Source: a bacterium (lineage in GTDB: Bacteria; Bacillota; Bacilli; Lactobacillales; Streptococcaceae). From it: a DNA stretch of 64,000 bases. The first letter of the stretch is position 1. Each line of letters opens with the position of its first letter. The notes below the pieces were generated by a model, which was not told the origin of the DNA, did not search any database, and saw only the letters and a program-made list of their open reading frames with translations. The translations under genes were made by a program, and so were the position numbers. The stretch is from positions 19,381 through 83,380 of the forward strand of contig CAJNCP010000006.1 of assembly GCA_905221295.1 (NCBI GenBank), read 5' to 3'. Positions 28,567-37,898 of the stretch are shown piece after piece.

Positions 28567-29359
28567 ATCCATGAACACGTTTCATATAGTCTTGATAACT
28601 TTCTGTATCCATAAGCTCCTTGGCATTCTTGACACGATCTGCCGTTGGTGGCTTTACCCCTTCAAGCGAATATGGAATCCCAAGTTCACGCCACTTGAAT
28701 TCTCCCATCGTATGATAAGGTAGAATTTCAAACTTATCAACGTTTTTGAGGGTTTTAACGAATTTACCGAGTTCGATCAAGTCGTCATCTCTGTCTGTCA
28801 ATCCCGGAACCAGCACGTGGCGAATCCAAACAGGCTTCCCAATATCTGATAGGTACTGGGCACAGGCCAAGATGTTTTTATTGGTTTGACTTGTGACAAT
28901 CTTATGCTGTTCTTCGTTGATTTCCTTGATATCCAAAAGAACCAAGTCTGTCACCGCCATGAGTTTATTAAACTTTTCGAGATAACGTGGTGTGTTACGG
29001 AAAGGAAGGGCACAGGTGTCCAAGGTACAATGGATTCCTTTTTCCTTAGCCTTGGTAAAGAGGGCAATCAAGAAATCAATCTGCAAGAGAGCCTCTCCAC
29101 CACTGACAGTGATTCCTCCCTTATCTCCCCAGAAACCACGATAACGAAGAGCTTCTGTCAAGACATCATCCACTGTCCGTTCGCGTGATTTATTGGTCTC
29201 CATAGCCCATGTATCAGGGTTATGGCAGTACTGGCAACGCATGTGACAGCCCTGCAAAAAGACAATAAAACGAATCCCAGGACCATCTACCGCCCCAAAA
29301 CTCTCTGTCGAATGCACCATTCCTGTCACTTGTCCATAGTCAATTGTTTCTTCAGACAT
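28565..29359 (-). CDS. pflA: Pyruvate formate-lyase activating enzyme
   Basis: A 264-residue radical SAM enzyme. The iron-sulfur cluster motif CHMRCQYC has Cys at 38, 42 and 45, followed by the SAM-binding GGE segment (TVSGGEALLQ). It installs the glycyl radical on pyruvate formate-lyase under anaerobic conditions. The enzyme's substrate gene pfl is not in this window, as in other streptococci where the two genes are separate. It is a single gene with its own promoter region. Confidence 0.93.
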   Translation of the reverse strand: MSEETIDYGQVTGMVHSTESFGAVDGPGIRFIVFLQGCHMRCQYCHNPDTWAMETNKSRERTVDDVLTEALRYRGFWGDKGGITVSGGEALLQIDFLIALFTKAKEKGIHCTLDTCALPFRNTPRYLEKFNKLMAVTDLVLLDIKEINEEQHKIVTSQTNKNILACAQYLSDIGKPVWIRHVLVPGLTDRDDDLIELGKFVKTLKNVDKFEILPYHTMGEFKWRELGIPYSLEGVKPPTADRVKNAKELMDTESYQDYMKRVHG

Positions 29360-29476
29360 ATCGTCACCTTCCTTGAAACCGTTTTATAGTTTTATTATAT
29401 CACGACTTGAGGGAAAAACAAGATTTTTGTCTATTTTTTAGAAAGCAATCTGTTTTTCACTTTCATTTTCATTTTT

Positions 29477-30733
29477 TTAATGATCGGGTTCAAAATCAAA
29501 ACCATACAAGGTTGCAAAATAGTCCTCAGGGCGCTCTGCACGGCGGATTTGGCGGGTTTTGCCTTCTTCAGTATAGAGGATTTCTGCAGAGCGTAATTTG
29601 GCATTGTACTGATAACCCATGGAGAATCCATGTGCACCTGTATCATGAATCACCAGCAAATCACCGATTTCTGTATGAGGTAGTTCGCGGTTAACGGCAA
29701 ATTTATCATTGTTTTCACAGAGAGATCCAACCACATCTACGATCTCCACTGGTCCATCTGGCTGCGTCAGATTGCTGATATGATGATAGGCACCGTACAT
29801 GGCTGGGCGCATGAGGTTGACTGCCGAGGCATCCACACCCAGATAGGTACGGTAAGTTTTTTTCTTATGAGTGACTCTTGTGACGAGAGCTCCATGAGGG
29901 GCTAACATAAAGCGGCCTAACTCGGTGAAAATCTTGACTTGACCAAGTCCTGCAGGTGTAAGAACTTCCTCATAAACCTTACGCACCCCCTCACCAATCA
30001 CAGCAATGTCATTTGGCTCCTGGTCTGGGCGATAATTGACTCCGATTCCGCCGGAAAGATTGATAAAGTCTAGCGAAATACCCAACTTTTCCTTAATTTC
30101 AACGGCTAATTCAAAAAGCTGACGCGCCAACTCTGGGTAGTAGAGATGGGTGACGGTATTGGATGCTAGGAAAGAGTGAATCCCAAATGTCTTGGCTCCT
30201 TTTTCCTTCAAAACCGCAACGGCTTCAAAAAGCTGATCCTTGGTCATGCCAAACTTGGCTTCTCCAGGATTGTCCATGATGTCTGTCCCTAGCTCAAAAA
30301 CTCCTCCAGGATTGTAACGACAAGAGATGATTTCTGGAATGCCTGCCGCTCGCTCCAGATGTTCAATATCTTCAAAGGCATCCAAGTTAATGGTTGCGCC
30401 CAATTCACGCGCATAGGCATATTCCTTGTCAGGCGTGTTGTTAGAAGAGAACATGATCTCAGAACCGGGGAAATCCAGCTTATGGCTCATCAAGAGCTCC
30501 ACGTAACTAGAACAGTCCACACCGCAACCTTCCTCTTTGAGAATTTTCAAGATGGCTGGGGTTGGAGTAGCCTTAACTGCAAAATATTCCTTAAAACCCT
30601 TATTCCAAGAAAAGGCCTGGTTGACGGCTCTTGCTTTTTCACGAATCCCCTTCTCGTCATACAAGTGGAAGGGAGTCGGGAACTCTGCAACAATTGTTTC
30701 TAAATCTTCTCGGCTGATAAATGGTGTTTTCAT
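29477..30733 (-). CDS. lysA: Diaminopimelate decarboxylase
   Basis: A 418-residue PLP-dependent fold III decarboxylase that converts meso-diaminopimelate to lysine. The PLP lysine is Lys54 in YFAVKATPTP. The glycine-rich phosphate loop (INLSGGIGVNY) and the catalytic Cys segment SLCENNDKFA are present. The ATG at 30733 follows AGAAGGA at five-base spacing; an ATG two codons upstream is too close to that site. Lysine made here also supplies the Lys-type peptidoglycan stem. Confidence 0.93.
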   Translation of the reverse strand: MKTPFISREDLETIVAEFPTPFHLYDEKGIREKARAVNQAFSWNKGFKEYFAVKATPTPAILKILKEEGCGVDCSSYVELLMSHKLDFPGSEIMFSSNNTPDKEYAYARELGATINLDAFEDIEHLERAAGIPEIISCRYNPGGVFELGTDIMDNPGEAKFGMTKDQLFEAVAVLKEKGAKTFGIHSFLASNTVTHLYYPELARQLFELAVEIKEKLGISLDFINLSGGIGVNYRPDQEPNDIAVIGEGVRKVYEEVLTPAGLGQVKIFTELGRFMLAPHGALVTRVTHKKKTYRTYLGVDASAVNLMRPAMYGAYHHISNLTQPDGPVEIVDVVGSLCENNDKFAVNRELPHTEIGDLLVIHDTGAHGFSMGYQYNAKLRSAEILYTEEGKTRQIRRAERPEDYFATLYGFDFEPDH

Positions 30734-30754
30734 AAGCATCCTTCTATTCTGTTT

Positions 30755-30790
30755 GCAAAGAAAGGCTGGGACAATCGTTCCAACCTTTAG
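30755..30790 (-). terminator. Terminator after purR
   Basis: The minus strand pairs AAAGGTTGG with CCAGCCTTT (nine base pairs, one G-U), followed by CTTTGC. It lies between purR and lysA. Confidence 0.55.
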
Positions 30791-30799
30791 TTCTATCTC

Positions 30800-31627
30800 T
30801 TATTTGTCTTCGTCAAAGATATTTCCAATCTCAACATCGATGGATTGGTTCTTGACATCAATATTGGTTACTTTCAAGAGTGACTTGTAATCAAACTGCT
30901 TTTCACGTTCTTCTTGGGCATTGTCTGCAAAGACTGCGACACCAGCTAGTTCAGAGTCGAACTCACGCAAGAGACTAATCATACCGTTGACCGTTCCGCC
31001 ACCTTTCAGGAAGTCATCCACGATCAAGACACGACTGCCTGCCTTGAGACTGCGTTTTGAAAGGAACATTTTCTCAATGCGGTCACCGCTGGAACCTGAA
31101 ACATAGTTGACGCTGACCGTTGAACCTTCGGTAATTTTCAAGTCACGGCGCACAATGACAAATGGAACATTGAGGACATTGGCAACTGCATTTGCGAGCG
31201 GAACCCCTTTAGTTGCTACTGTCATAACAGCATCGATTTTTTGGTCCATAAAGCTCTTGGCAATGATGCGCCCAATATTTTTCAAAATGGCAGGTGTACT
31301 GAGCAAATCAGACAGGTAGATGTAGCCACCTGGCAAGATACGGTCGCTTTCTGAAAGTTTGTCACGCAAGTCTGCGATCATTTCTTTGGCTTCATGGCTT
31401 GAGATTGATGGTGTAAAGATAACGCCACCACCTGCTCCAGTCACAGTCTGAATATGACCGATTTCGATTTCCTCAAAGGCACGCTTGATAATCACGATAT
31501 CCTCTGAGATAGAGGATTTAGCAGATTCGTACTTTTCTGCAAAGGTATTGAGACTGGTTAGTTTGTATGGATTATTAATCAAATAGTTGGAAATGACAAC
31601 CATCCGGTCACTTCTTCTTAATTTCAT
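30800..31627 (-). CDS. purR: Purine operon regulator PurR
   Basis: A 275-residue transcription regulator. It has an N-terminal winged-helix DNA-binding domain (1-75, MKLRRSDRMVVISNYL) and a phosphoribosyltransferase-like PRPP-sensing domain with loop VLIVDDFLKGGGTV (about 200-213). In lactococci and streptococci PurR activates purine synthesis genes at PurBox sites when PRPP is high. An extended -10 (TGGTATAAT) lies about 40 bp upstream, and a near-PurBox sequence overlaps the -35 area. Confidence 0.95.
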   Translation of the reverse strand: MKLRRSDRMVVISNYLINNPYKLTSLNTFAEKYESAKSSISEDIVIIKRAFEEIEIGHIQTVTGAGGGVIFTPSISSHEAKEMIADLRDKLSESDRILPGGYIYLSDLLSTPAILKNIGRIIAKSFMDQKIDAVMTVATKGVPLANAVANVLNVPFVIVRRDLKITEGSTVSVNYVSGSSGDRIEKMFLSKRSLKAGSRVLIVDDFLKGGGTVNGMISLLREFDSELAGVAVFADNAQEEREKQFDYKSLLKVTNIDVKNQSIDVEIGNIFDEDK

Positions 31628-31665
31628 TTTTATTTACCATTCCATTTAATTTTTATATTTTATCC

Positions 31666-31694
31666 ATTATACCACATTCACATAAAAAAACGAA
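31666..31694 (-). promoter_or_regulatory. purR promoter (extended -10)
   Basis: TATAAT at 31666-31671 is preceded by TG at the extended -10 position. The -35 (TTCGTT, 31689-31694) is weak, which fits a regulated promoter. It overlaps the terminator of the upstream yhaM gene. Confidence 0.55.
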
Positions 31695-31723
31695 CATTAT
31701 TGCGTAAAAAATGCTCGTTTTTC
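31684..31723 (-). terminator. Terminator after the yhaM/cbf gene
   Basis: The minus strand reads AAAACGAGCATT, a loop, AATGTTCGTTTTTTT. Confidence 0.7.
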
Positions 31724-31731
31724 TTAAATCA

Positions 31732-32673
31732 TTAATCTAAATCTGGTTTATAGAAGGAACGATTGTCCATAGCGAAGATTTTATTGGTCATTTCTCCTTT
31801 ATCCACCAAAGCAAGAGCTGTTGTCATCATCATCATGCTGGCATCGAGATTATCGATCATATGAATAATCTCTGCCTCCATAATGCGTGGACGGACTGGA
31901 CTTCCATACTCTAGCAAGCCATGATGACTGAGGATGACATGGCGCAGTAACACCACTTCTTCTCTAGTATCATCGATGACTAGTTCCATGACTGTCTTAG
32001 TAATTTCACTATCAATGAGAGCAATATGTCCAAGGAGATTGCCTCGCACTGTGTACTCCGTCTGATCAGGACCACTGAGTTCTAAAACCTTAGCCAAGTC
32101 GTGCAACATAATCCCAGCATAGAGCAGGCTCTTGTTGAGCTGAGGATAGATATCGCTAATGGCATCTGCCAAACGCACCATGGTTGCCGTGTGAAAAGCC
32201 AAACCCGTTTCAAAGGCATGGTGGTTGGTCTTGGCAGCCGGATAGGAGTAGAATTCCTTATCATACTTGGTGTAGAGACTACGAACGATACGCTGCCAGA
32301 CAGGATTTTCAATCTTGAAAATCATTTGCGACATGTAGTCACGAATTTCCTTGACATCAACCGGCGACTTGACCTTGAAATCAGCTGGATCATTGGGTTC
32401 CCCAGGCTGAGGCAAGCGAAGAGTAATTTGATTGACTTGAGGAGTGTTATTGTAAACTTCTCGACGTCCCTGCATGTGGACCACTTTCCCAGCGGTAAAG
32501 GCCTCAACGTTATGAGGTTGGGCATCCCAGAGTTTCCCTTCAATCTCGCCACTATCGTCTTGGAAGGTAAAGGCTAGGTAGTTTTTCCCAGCACGCGTCT
32601 GTCTCAGGTCAGCTGACTTGATCAGGTAAAAACCTTCAAACAGCTCATCTTTTTTCATGTGACTAATCTTCAT
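31732..32673 (-). CDS. yhaM: 3'-5' exoribonuclease YhaM / CBF1-type HD-domain protein
   Basis: A 313-residue protein with an N-terminal OB-fold nucleic-acid-binding domain (about 15-95) and a C-terminal HD phosphohydrolase-like domain (HHAFETGLAFHTATM, HDLAKV). YhaM in Gram-positives trims RNA 3' ends; in streptococci it is called Cbf1. The ATG at 32673 has GAGGAA upstream and lies within the 3' end of rmuC (11-bp overlap). An in-frame extension to 32757 runs through rmuC coding sequence and is rejected. Confidence 0.92.
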   Translation of the reverse strand: MKISHMKKDELFEGFYLIKSADLRQTRAGKNYLAFTFQDDSGEIEGKLWDAQPHNVEAFTAGKVVHMQGRREVYNNTPQVNQITLRLPQPGEPNDPADFKVKSPVDVKEIRDYMSQMIFKIENPVWQRIVRSLYTKYDKEFYSYPAAKTNHHAFETGLAFHTATMVRLADAISDIYPQLNKSLLYAGIMLHDLAKVLELSGPDQTEYTVRGNLLGHIALIDSEITKTVMELVIDDTREEVVLLRHVILSHHGLLEYGSPVRPRIMEAEIIHMIDNLDASMMMMTTALALVDKGEMTNKIFAMDNRSFYKPDLD

Positions 32674-33919
32674 ATTCTTCCTCATTTTCTTGGAAATGGA
32701 GTAGATCAAGCGCAGGCTCACCTTCTGATAACTCAATGTGACGGAGCGTCCGCTCAATAGCTGTAGTGCGACGGTTTAATAATTCATCAATATTGCCAGA
32801 GGCATGTTGAAGATGTTTTTGTGCCTTAACCAAAATCCCCCCGAACTTGCCAAACTCAGTCTTAACGCTAGCAAGGGTCTTACTGATATGGTCGGCACTC
32901 TTTTGGATATTGAGAGTTTTGAAGCCAACCGATAGGGAGTTGAGCAGGGCTGATAGGGTACTTGGACCAGCAACAATAATCTGCTCCTCCCGTCTCAAAT
33001 CATCAAAGAAGACCGGATTGCGAACAATCTCTGAGTAAAGTCCTTCTGTCGGAACAAACAAGACTCCAAAATTGGTCGTCCGAGGTGGCGCCAGATACTT
33101 GCTCTTGATATCCTTGGCAAAGCGCTTGACGCTTGCTAAAAGTGACTTGCGACAACGTTCAATCTCGTCCTTGTCACCTGCTTCATAGGCTTCTTCTAGG
33201 CGGTAATAATCTGCCAGTGGAAACTTGGAGTCAATCGGCAAATAGACATATTCCTGGCCACCCTGGCCAGGCAACTTGATGGCGTACTCTACTCGCTCGC
33301 TGGAGTTTTCAACCGTTGCATATTCTCGTTCATACTGGGCAGGTGTCATGATGTCCTCGATGATTTGGCCCAGTTGCAATTCTCCCAGAATTCCTCGCGT
33401 CTTGGTTCCAGAGAGAACCTTGTTGAGAGCACCGACATCACGGGCAACCGTCTGCATTTCTCCAAGGCCACGATTGACAGACTCTAGTTGCTTGGAAACT
33501 GTCTCGAAGGAAGCCTGCAAGCGTGTCTGCAAGGTCTTTTCCAACTTTTCCTCGACTGTTTGGCGCATTTGTTCTAAACGTTGCTCATTTGACTCCTGCA
33601 AGGCTTGGAGGCGTTGGTCGGTTTTGTCTCTAGTTTGAAGGAGATTATCTGTCATTTCTTGACGGACTTGAGTCAGACCTTGGTGCAACTCCATTCGCAC
33701 TTCTTGCAGGCGATCGCTGACAGCCACTTCCAAGTCTTTTTGACCTAGCTGACTGGCTTGTCTAGCTTGTTCAAAGCGATAATCCAGTTGATCTGAAAGA
33801 TTGTCTGCCTGATCCTCCAAGCTCTTGGCTAGGTATTTGTCTTGCTTATCCTGCCTTTGCCAAATCAGAAAGAGCCCAGCTAGGTTGGCAATTAATAATA
33901 GTAATAATACAGTCTCCAT
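32663..33919 (-). CDS. rmuC: RmuC family DNA recombination protein
   Basis: A 418-residue protein with an N-terminal membrane helix (about 3-20), a long coiled coil rich in Gln/Glu/Arg (about 30-170) and the RmuC nuclease-like domain (about 190-365). RmuC limits recombination at inverted repeats in E. coli; the biochemical activity is not proven. The ATG at 33919 follows AGGAGGT. It overlaps yhaM downstream and sits one base after the end of thiN. Confidence 0.9.
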   Translation of the reverse strand: METVLLLLLIANLAGLFLIWQRQDKQDKYLAKSLEDQADNLSDQLDYRFEQARQASQLGQKDLEVAVSDRLQEVRMELHQGLTQVRQEMTDNLLQTRDKTDQRLQALQESNEQRLEQMRQTVEEKLEKTLQTRLQASFETVSKQLESVNRGLGEMQTVARDVGALNKVLSGTKTRGILGELQLGQIIEDIMTPAQYEREYATVENSSERVEYAIKLPGQGGQEYVYLPIDSKFPLADYYRLEEAYEAGDKDEIERCRKSLLASVKRFAKDIKSKYLAPPRTTNFGVLFVPTEGLYSEIVRNPVFFDDLRREEQIIVAGPSTLSALLNSLSVGFKTLNIQKSADHISKTLASVKTEFGKFGGILVKAQKHLQHASGNIDELLNRRTTAIERTLRHIELSEGEPALDLLHFQENEEEYED

Positions 33920-33920
33920 C

Positions 33921-34583
33921 CTACCTCCTGTCCTTGCTATGCAGCACGACGACATAGCCATCTGGGCAAGTTACCGCAACTTCCCTATCTATATATTCGT
34001 TAGAAGCGTACACTTTTTTAAAGAAAAAATTCTCCTCTGTCAACTCATACTTGGCTCCGATAATGGTCAACTGGCTATCCCGAACTGGCATAAAGGCTAG
34101 ATAATCGTAGTCTGAACGGGGCTCTAGCTGACTGGTCCCTTCTGGACAATAGGCAATCACATTTTGCCCATCCTCAATCGCTATCTGGCGCATATAGGGT
34201 GCTAACTTGGGATTGCTAGGTAGAAAAACATTGGCCAGCATATGATCAATCCGACCACCTAGGGCACCGAAAATAGTGACCTGAGCCTGAGGATTCTGCT
34301 CAAAGATGGTTAAGAGAGCTAGTTCCAGATCCGTATCATCCTTTTCTGGCTGGGCTTGGACAAAATGCTGGGCATGTTTTTGAATCAACTGACGTTCGTC
34401 TGCGGTTACAGAATCAAAATCTCCAACTGCTAGAGTGAGAGGCAGGTCTTCTTCCAAGACCCAGAGCGAGCCTCGATCCACACCGACAAAACAATCAAAA
34501 TTCGTCCGATAATGACCACGGTCTCCGCCTGCAAAAACCGCAACTCTAGTCCAGTTGTTTTCGGAGAGTTTGTACTCGTTCAT
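33921..34583 (-). CDS. thiN: Thiamine pyrophosphokinase
   Basis: A 220-residue enzyme converting thiamine to thiamine pyrophosphate with ATP. It shows the TPK catalytic domain (FVGVDRGSLWVLEE, GDFDSVTADE, EKDDTDLELAL, GALGGRIDHMLANV) and a C-terminal TPP-binding domain. The ATG at 34583 lies 38 bp inside rpe and has GGAG at six-base spacing. The upstream in-frame ATG codons lie too close to that site. It belongs to the rsgA-rpe-thiN-rmuC-yhaM run. Confidence 0.93.
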   Translation of the reverse strand: MNEYKLSENNWTRVAVFAGGDRGHYRTNFDCFVGVDRGSLWVLEEDLPLTLAVGDFDSVTADERQLIQKHAQHFVQAQPEKDDTDLELALLTIFEQNPQAQVTIFGALGGRIDHMLANVFLPSNPKLAPYMRQIAIEDGQNVIAYCPEGTSQLEPRSDYDYLAFMPVRDSQLTIIGAKYELTEENFFFKKVYASNEYIDREVAVTCPDGYVVVLHSKDRR

Positions 34584-35202
34584 CGACATCTCCTTTAAAG
34601 ACATAGGAACCTGCTACAAAAACGGTCGCTCCAGCTTCTTTGGCTTGAGCAATAGTCTGGTCATCAATCCCACCATCGACTTCAATTTCAAAGTTCAAGC
34701 CTTTTTCCTGACGAAGGGCAACCAACTCGCGAATCTTATCCATGGTTTCAGGTAGGAAAGTTTGCCCACCAAAGCCAGGATTAACTGTCATGACCAAGAC
34801 TTGGTCAACTAGATGAAGGACGTGCTTAACGGCTTCAACGGGCGTGCCAGGATTGATAACGACCGAAGGTTTGACCCCTAGAGAACGAATCTTTTGGAGG
34901 GCGCCATGGATATGAGGCGTTGCTTCTACATGGATACTGATGATATCCGCTCCTGCACGCACAAAATCTTCTAGATGATGCTCAGGATTAGCTACCATCA
35001 AATGGCAGTCAAAGACCATCTTGCTATGAGGGCGAAGAGCTTCGACCACACCTGCACCAAAACTGATTTGCGGTACAAAATGACCATCCATGATATCGAT
35101 ATGGGCATATTCTGCACCAGTTGCTTCTAGGCGTTTGATTTCACGTTCAAAGTTGGCATAATCTGCTGCCAGAATTGACGGAGCAATCTTGTATTGAGAC
35201 AT
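34546..35202 (-). CDS. rpe: Ribulose-phosphate 3-epimerase
   Basis: A 218-residue TIM-barrel enzyme that interconverts ribulose 5-phosphate and xylulose 5-phosphate. Signature segments are VFDCHLMVANPE, VMTVNPGFGGQTF and the C-terminal phosphate loop VDGGIDDQT; the metal ligands (His and Asp in HIDIMDGHFVP) are in place. The family start MSQYKIAPSILAADY is at 35202, preceded by AAGGAG. It lies ten bases after rsgA. Confidence 0.95.
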   Translation of the reverse strand: MSQYKIAPSILAADYANFEREIKRLEATGAEYAHIDIMDGHFVPQISFGAGVVEALRPHSKMVFDCHLMVANPEHHLEDFVRAGADIISIHVEATPHIHGALQKIRSLGVKPSVVINPGTPVEAVKHVLHLVDQVLVMTVNPGFGGQTFLPETMDKIRELVALRQEKGLNFEIEVDGGIDDQTIAQAKEAGATVFVAGSYVFKGDVDERVQTLRKQLD

Positions 35203-35212
35203 AGGTTTCTCC

Positions 35213-36091
35213 TTATTTTGGAATTTTTTTGCTGACTTTTTTATAAGTCTCTCTGCGATTTTCAATCTCACTGAGGAATTGCAGGTAGTTGTCAAAACGG
35301 AAGGTCGCAATAGCGCCTTCTTCTACAGCCGGCTTAACCGCACAGGACGGCTCATGGGTATGGGTACAAGTACGGAACTTGCAGTCTCGACTGACACTAG
35401 CAATCTCTGGAAAGGCCTGATTGAGGTCTTCAGCCGTTGACACTTCATAATCCAGCGATGAAAATCCTGGTGTGTCCGCGATTTTACCCCCATTGAGGTT
35501 GTAAAAACTAACAGCTCGAGTGGTATGACGACCGCGACCTAGACTATCTGAAATTTCTCCTGTCTCGAGATTGAGGTCTGGTGCGATTTTATTGAGAAGG
35601 GTTGACTTCCCAACACCTGTCTGCCCCATAAAGACTGTCACTTTGCCTGTCAACAGAGGCAAGAGCTCTTCCTTACTAGTCACAAAGTCGTAACCAATAG
35701 CACCATAGGTTTGTTGGTAAAAACTTAATTCTTCCCTATCTTCTAGCAAATCCATTTTGGAAATATAGACGATAGGGTGAATACCCTTGTGCTCCAAAAG
35801 AACCAAGAAGCGATCCAATAAGTTGCTATTAAAGTCAGGCTCTTTGACCGACATGATAACCACAGCTTGGTCAATATTGACAATCGGTGGGCGAACCAGA
35901 CTATTTTTTCGTTCGTGAATCTTGAGAATGTAACCTTCTGAATTTTCCTCCGCAGAAAAATCTACCCAGTCCCCAACATAGGGTGTATGGCCTTTTTTGC
36001 GGAAATTTCCACGCGCACGTGTCTGATAGACTTGACCATCACTCTCTACATAGTAGAATCCCGCCAAAGCTTTAATGATTTGTCCCTGCAT
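35213..36091 (-). CDS. rsgA: Small ribosomal subunit biogenesis GTPase RsgA
   Basis: A 292-residue circularly permuted GTPase that assists late 30S maturation. Domains in order: N-terminal OB fold (about 1-65), GTPase with permuted motifs (G4 YISKMDL, then G1 [12 protein letters not shown], then G3 DTPGF), and a C-terminal zinc-binding helix domain ([17 protein letters not shown]). The start MQGQIIKAL at 36091 follows the end of ksgA by one base. All GTP-binding motifs are intact. Confidence 0.95.
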   Translation of the reverse strand: MQGQIIKALAGFYYVESDGQVYQTRARGNFRKKGHTPYVGDWVDFSAEENSEGYILKIHERKNSLVRPPIVNIDQAVVIMSVKEPDFNSNLLDRFLVLLEHKGIHPIVYISKMDLLEDREELSFYQQTYGAIGYDFVTSKEELLPLLTGKVTVFMGQTGVGKSTLLNKIAPDLNLETGEISDSLGRGRHTTRAVSFYNLNGGKIADTPGFSSLDYEVSTAEDLNQAFPEIASVSRDCKFRTCTHTHEPSCAVKPAVEEGAIATFRFDNYLQFLSEIENRRETYKKVSKKIPK

Positions 36092-36092
36092 C

Positions 36093-36965
36093 TTAGAGTC
36101 CTTGTCCTTTAAGTGCATCTGCTAGACTGGCAAATTCTTCTAAGCTGAGAGCTTCACCACGAACACTCGGTGACAAACCTGCTTGGTCCAAGGCCTTGGT
36201 CAGCTTATCCTTGACTTCATCAGTTTTCCCAAAGTAGCCTGTCAAGTTGTTCCATAAGGTCTTGCGACGATGAGTGAAGCTAGCCTTGGAAACCTTAAAG
36301 AAGAAGTTCTCATCTTTCACTGCTACAGCTGGATTTGGACGACGCACCATTTTCAAGATGGCTGAGTCCACATTTGGCGCTGGCACAAAGACCGTACGAG
36401 GCACGATAAAGGCAACCTTGGCTGTCATGTAATACTGAACCGCAATCGACAAGCTACCGTAAGCCTTGGTGTTAGGTTGGGCTGAGATACGATCCGCCAC
36501 TTCTTTTTGCATCATGACCACAAATTCACTAAAAGGAATGCCACTCTCGATCAAATGCATGAGAATAGGCGTTGTGATATAGTAAGGCAAGTTGGCAACT
36601 ACCTTGATTGGCAGGTCAGGATTTTTGAAATTCTGGATATATTGCGCCAAATCGACCTTGAGAATGTCCTCGTTGACTACGGTCACATTATCAAAATCAC
36701 GCAAGGTATCAGCTAGGATTGGCACCAAACGGTGGTCGATCTCAAATGCCATGACTTGAGCTGCACGCTCAGCCAAAAATTCTGTCAAGGCACCTATCCC
36801 TGGCCCGATTTCGATGACATTAACCTGATCATCAATTTCAGCTGTATCCACGATTTTTTGAAGGATATTGGTATCCGTCAGGAAATTTTGCCCGAAGGAC
36901 TTTTTAAAGGTAAAACCGTGACGCTCCAGCACTGCCTTGGTCACGCTATAATCTGCAATTCTCAT
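36093..36965 (-). CDS. ksgA: 16S rRNA (adenine(1518)-N(6)/adenine(1519)-N(6))-dimethyltransferase
   Basis: A 290-residue KsgA/RsmA methyltransferase acting on the 3' end of 16S rRNA. SAM motif I is [17 protein letters not shown] and the catalytic motif is [10 protein letters not shown], with a C-terminal helical domain. Loss of this enzyme gives kasugamycin resistance. Its first 15 bases and the preceding leader recur as a 20-bp direct repeat 928 bp upstream, at 37879-37898, marking the edge of an accessory insertion. Confidence 0.96.
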   Translation of the reverse strand: MRIADYSVTKAVLERHGFTFKKSFGQNFLTDTNILQKIVDTAEIDDQVNVIEIGPGIGALTEFLAERAAQVMAFEIDHRLVPILADTLRDFDNVTVVNEDILKVDLAQYIQNFKNPDLPIKVVANLPYYITTPILMHLIESGIPFSEFVVMMQKEVADRISAQPNTKAYGSLSIAVQYYMTAKVAFIVPRTVFVPAPNVDSAILKMVRRPNPAVAVKDENFFFKVSKASFTHRRKTLWNNLTGYFGKTDEVKDKLTKALDQAGLSPSVRGEALSLEEFASLADALKGQGL

Positions 36966-36970
36966 TTATT
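36951..36970. repeat. Direct repeat copy 1 (ksgA start)
   Basis: The 20-bp sequence ATCTGCAATTCTCATTTATT (plus strand) covers the first codons of ksgA and its leader. It is identical to the copy at 37879-37898. Confidence 0.8.
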
Positions 36971-36984
36971 CTCTTTTCTATTTA

Positions 36985-37698
36985 TTAGCTAAAAATAATA
37001 TATAAAACCCACATAATTACTAGTGCCAACAAAATCCAAAACACTAAAAGAACACGAGACTTGTTCCCTTTTGAATCAGCTCCAGTCGTATCTAGCACTT
37101 TCTTATCTTCTTGGGGGTTCATTTTCTTCAGTTCATCCTGATAGGCAACCGAATCTACAATATTGTCTTCTGGCAATAATTCTGAAGCATAATAATCAGG
37201 AAAGCCCATAGCAAGACCAATTAAGTTCTTTTCTGTCACAGAAAAATCTAAATCTTTGGGTTGATTTTCCCGAATAGCTCGTATATTTTTTAACAGTTTA
37301 TCAGAAACAACAGACACTTGGTCCATAAAAACAACATCTAAAAGATCAAATCCGAGCACATCACCGTCTTTGACATTTGCAAGAATATAGCGGACAAAGT
37401 CATCATATAGCTGCACGGATTGCGGGGCATTCTCTTCTAAAAAAGATTGGTTTTTGAGGGCATTCTGCTGGAATTTTTCAATAGAAAGCAAGATATCTAC
37501 ATTCTGCTCTTGGTAAAACTTTTCTGCTTCCTCTTCATCTTCTTCCAGTTTTTCTGCTGTTTTCCAGAGAGCAATCGGAGCTTTTAAATCTTCTTCATCC
37601 CAAAACAATTGCCAAAAATAGGGTATTGTGTAAATTCCCGCTGTTAGAATACGGGCTTCATCTCCGTTTTTTAAGTAAATATAACTTCTATTTGCCAT
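36985..37698 (-). CDS. Hypothetical tail-anchored protein
   Basis: A 237-residue protein of no known function. It is acidic and probably cytoplasmic, with a single C-terminal membrane helix (about 215-236, RVLLVFWILLALVIMWVLYI), so it would be tail-anchored. The N-terminal MANRSYIYLKNGDEARI resembles a family of small Firmicute proteins found near toxin/immunity loci; that link is from memory and weak. The ATG at 37698 has GAAAGGA upstream. It lies between the two copies of the ksgA-start direct repeat, suggesting acquisition as a unit. Confidence 0.6.
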   Translation of the reverse strand: MANRSYIYLKNGDEARILTAGIYTIPYFWQLFWDEEDLKAPIALWKTAEKLEEDEEEAEKFYQEQNVDILLSIEKFQQNALKNQSFLEENAPQSVQLYDDFVRYILANVKDGDVLGFDLLDVVFMDQVSVVSDKLLKNIRAIRENQPKDLDFSVTEKNLIGLAMGFPDYYASELLPEDNIVDSVAYQDELKKMNPQEDKKVLDTTGADSKGNKSRVLLVFWILLALVIMWVLYIIFS

Positions 37699-37818
37699 AT
37701 CATTTCCTTTCACAATCTTTGAAAAAGGTTAGTGGTTCAAGTAGGATGTAGATAAAACTATATAGTTTCCAATTTTTCATGCCCAATCGAAAACCTAGAC
37801 TTCATTAAAAAAGATGTT

Positions 37819-37893
37819 TCATAAAAGCACAAAGGGACGATAACAATACATGACCAGTTCAACCTCGGTCAGGACATCATCTGCAATTCTCAT
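37819..37893 (-). pseudogene. ksgA 5'-end remnant
   Basis: An ATG overlapping the stop of the upstream broken gene begins MRIAD, exactly as ksgA does, and then diverges to stop after 24 codons. The preceding bases (GATAATAA) also match the ksgA leader. It is best read as the leftover of a partial ksgA duplication rather than a gene. Confidence 0.55.
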
Positions 37894-37898
37894 TTATT
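37879..37898. repeat. Direct repeat copy 2 (duplicated ksgA start)
   Basis: A perfect 20-bp copy of 36951-36970 in the same orientation. The pair brackets the hypothetical tail-anchored gene. Confidence 0.8.

Noticed and set aside
36985-37698. Complete toxin-antitoxin or bacteriocin locus
   Set aside because: No toxin, leader peptide with a GG motif, or transporter is present. Only an uncharacterised tail-anchored protein and a broken neighbour exist, so I report an island, not a system.
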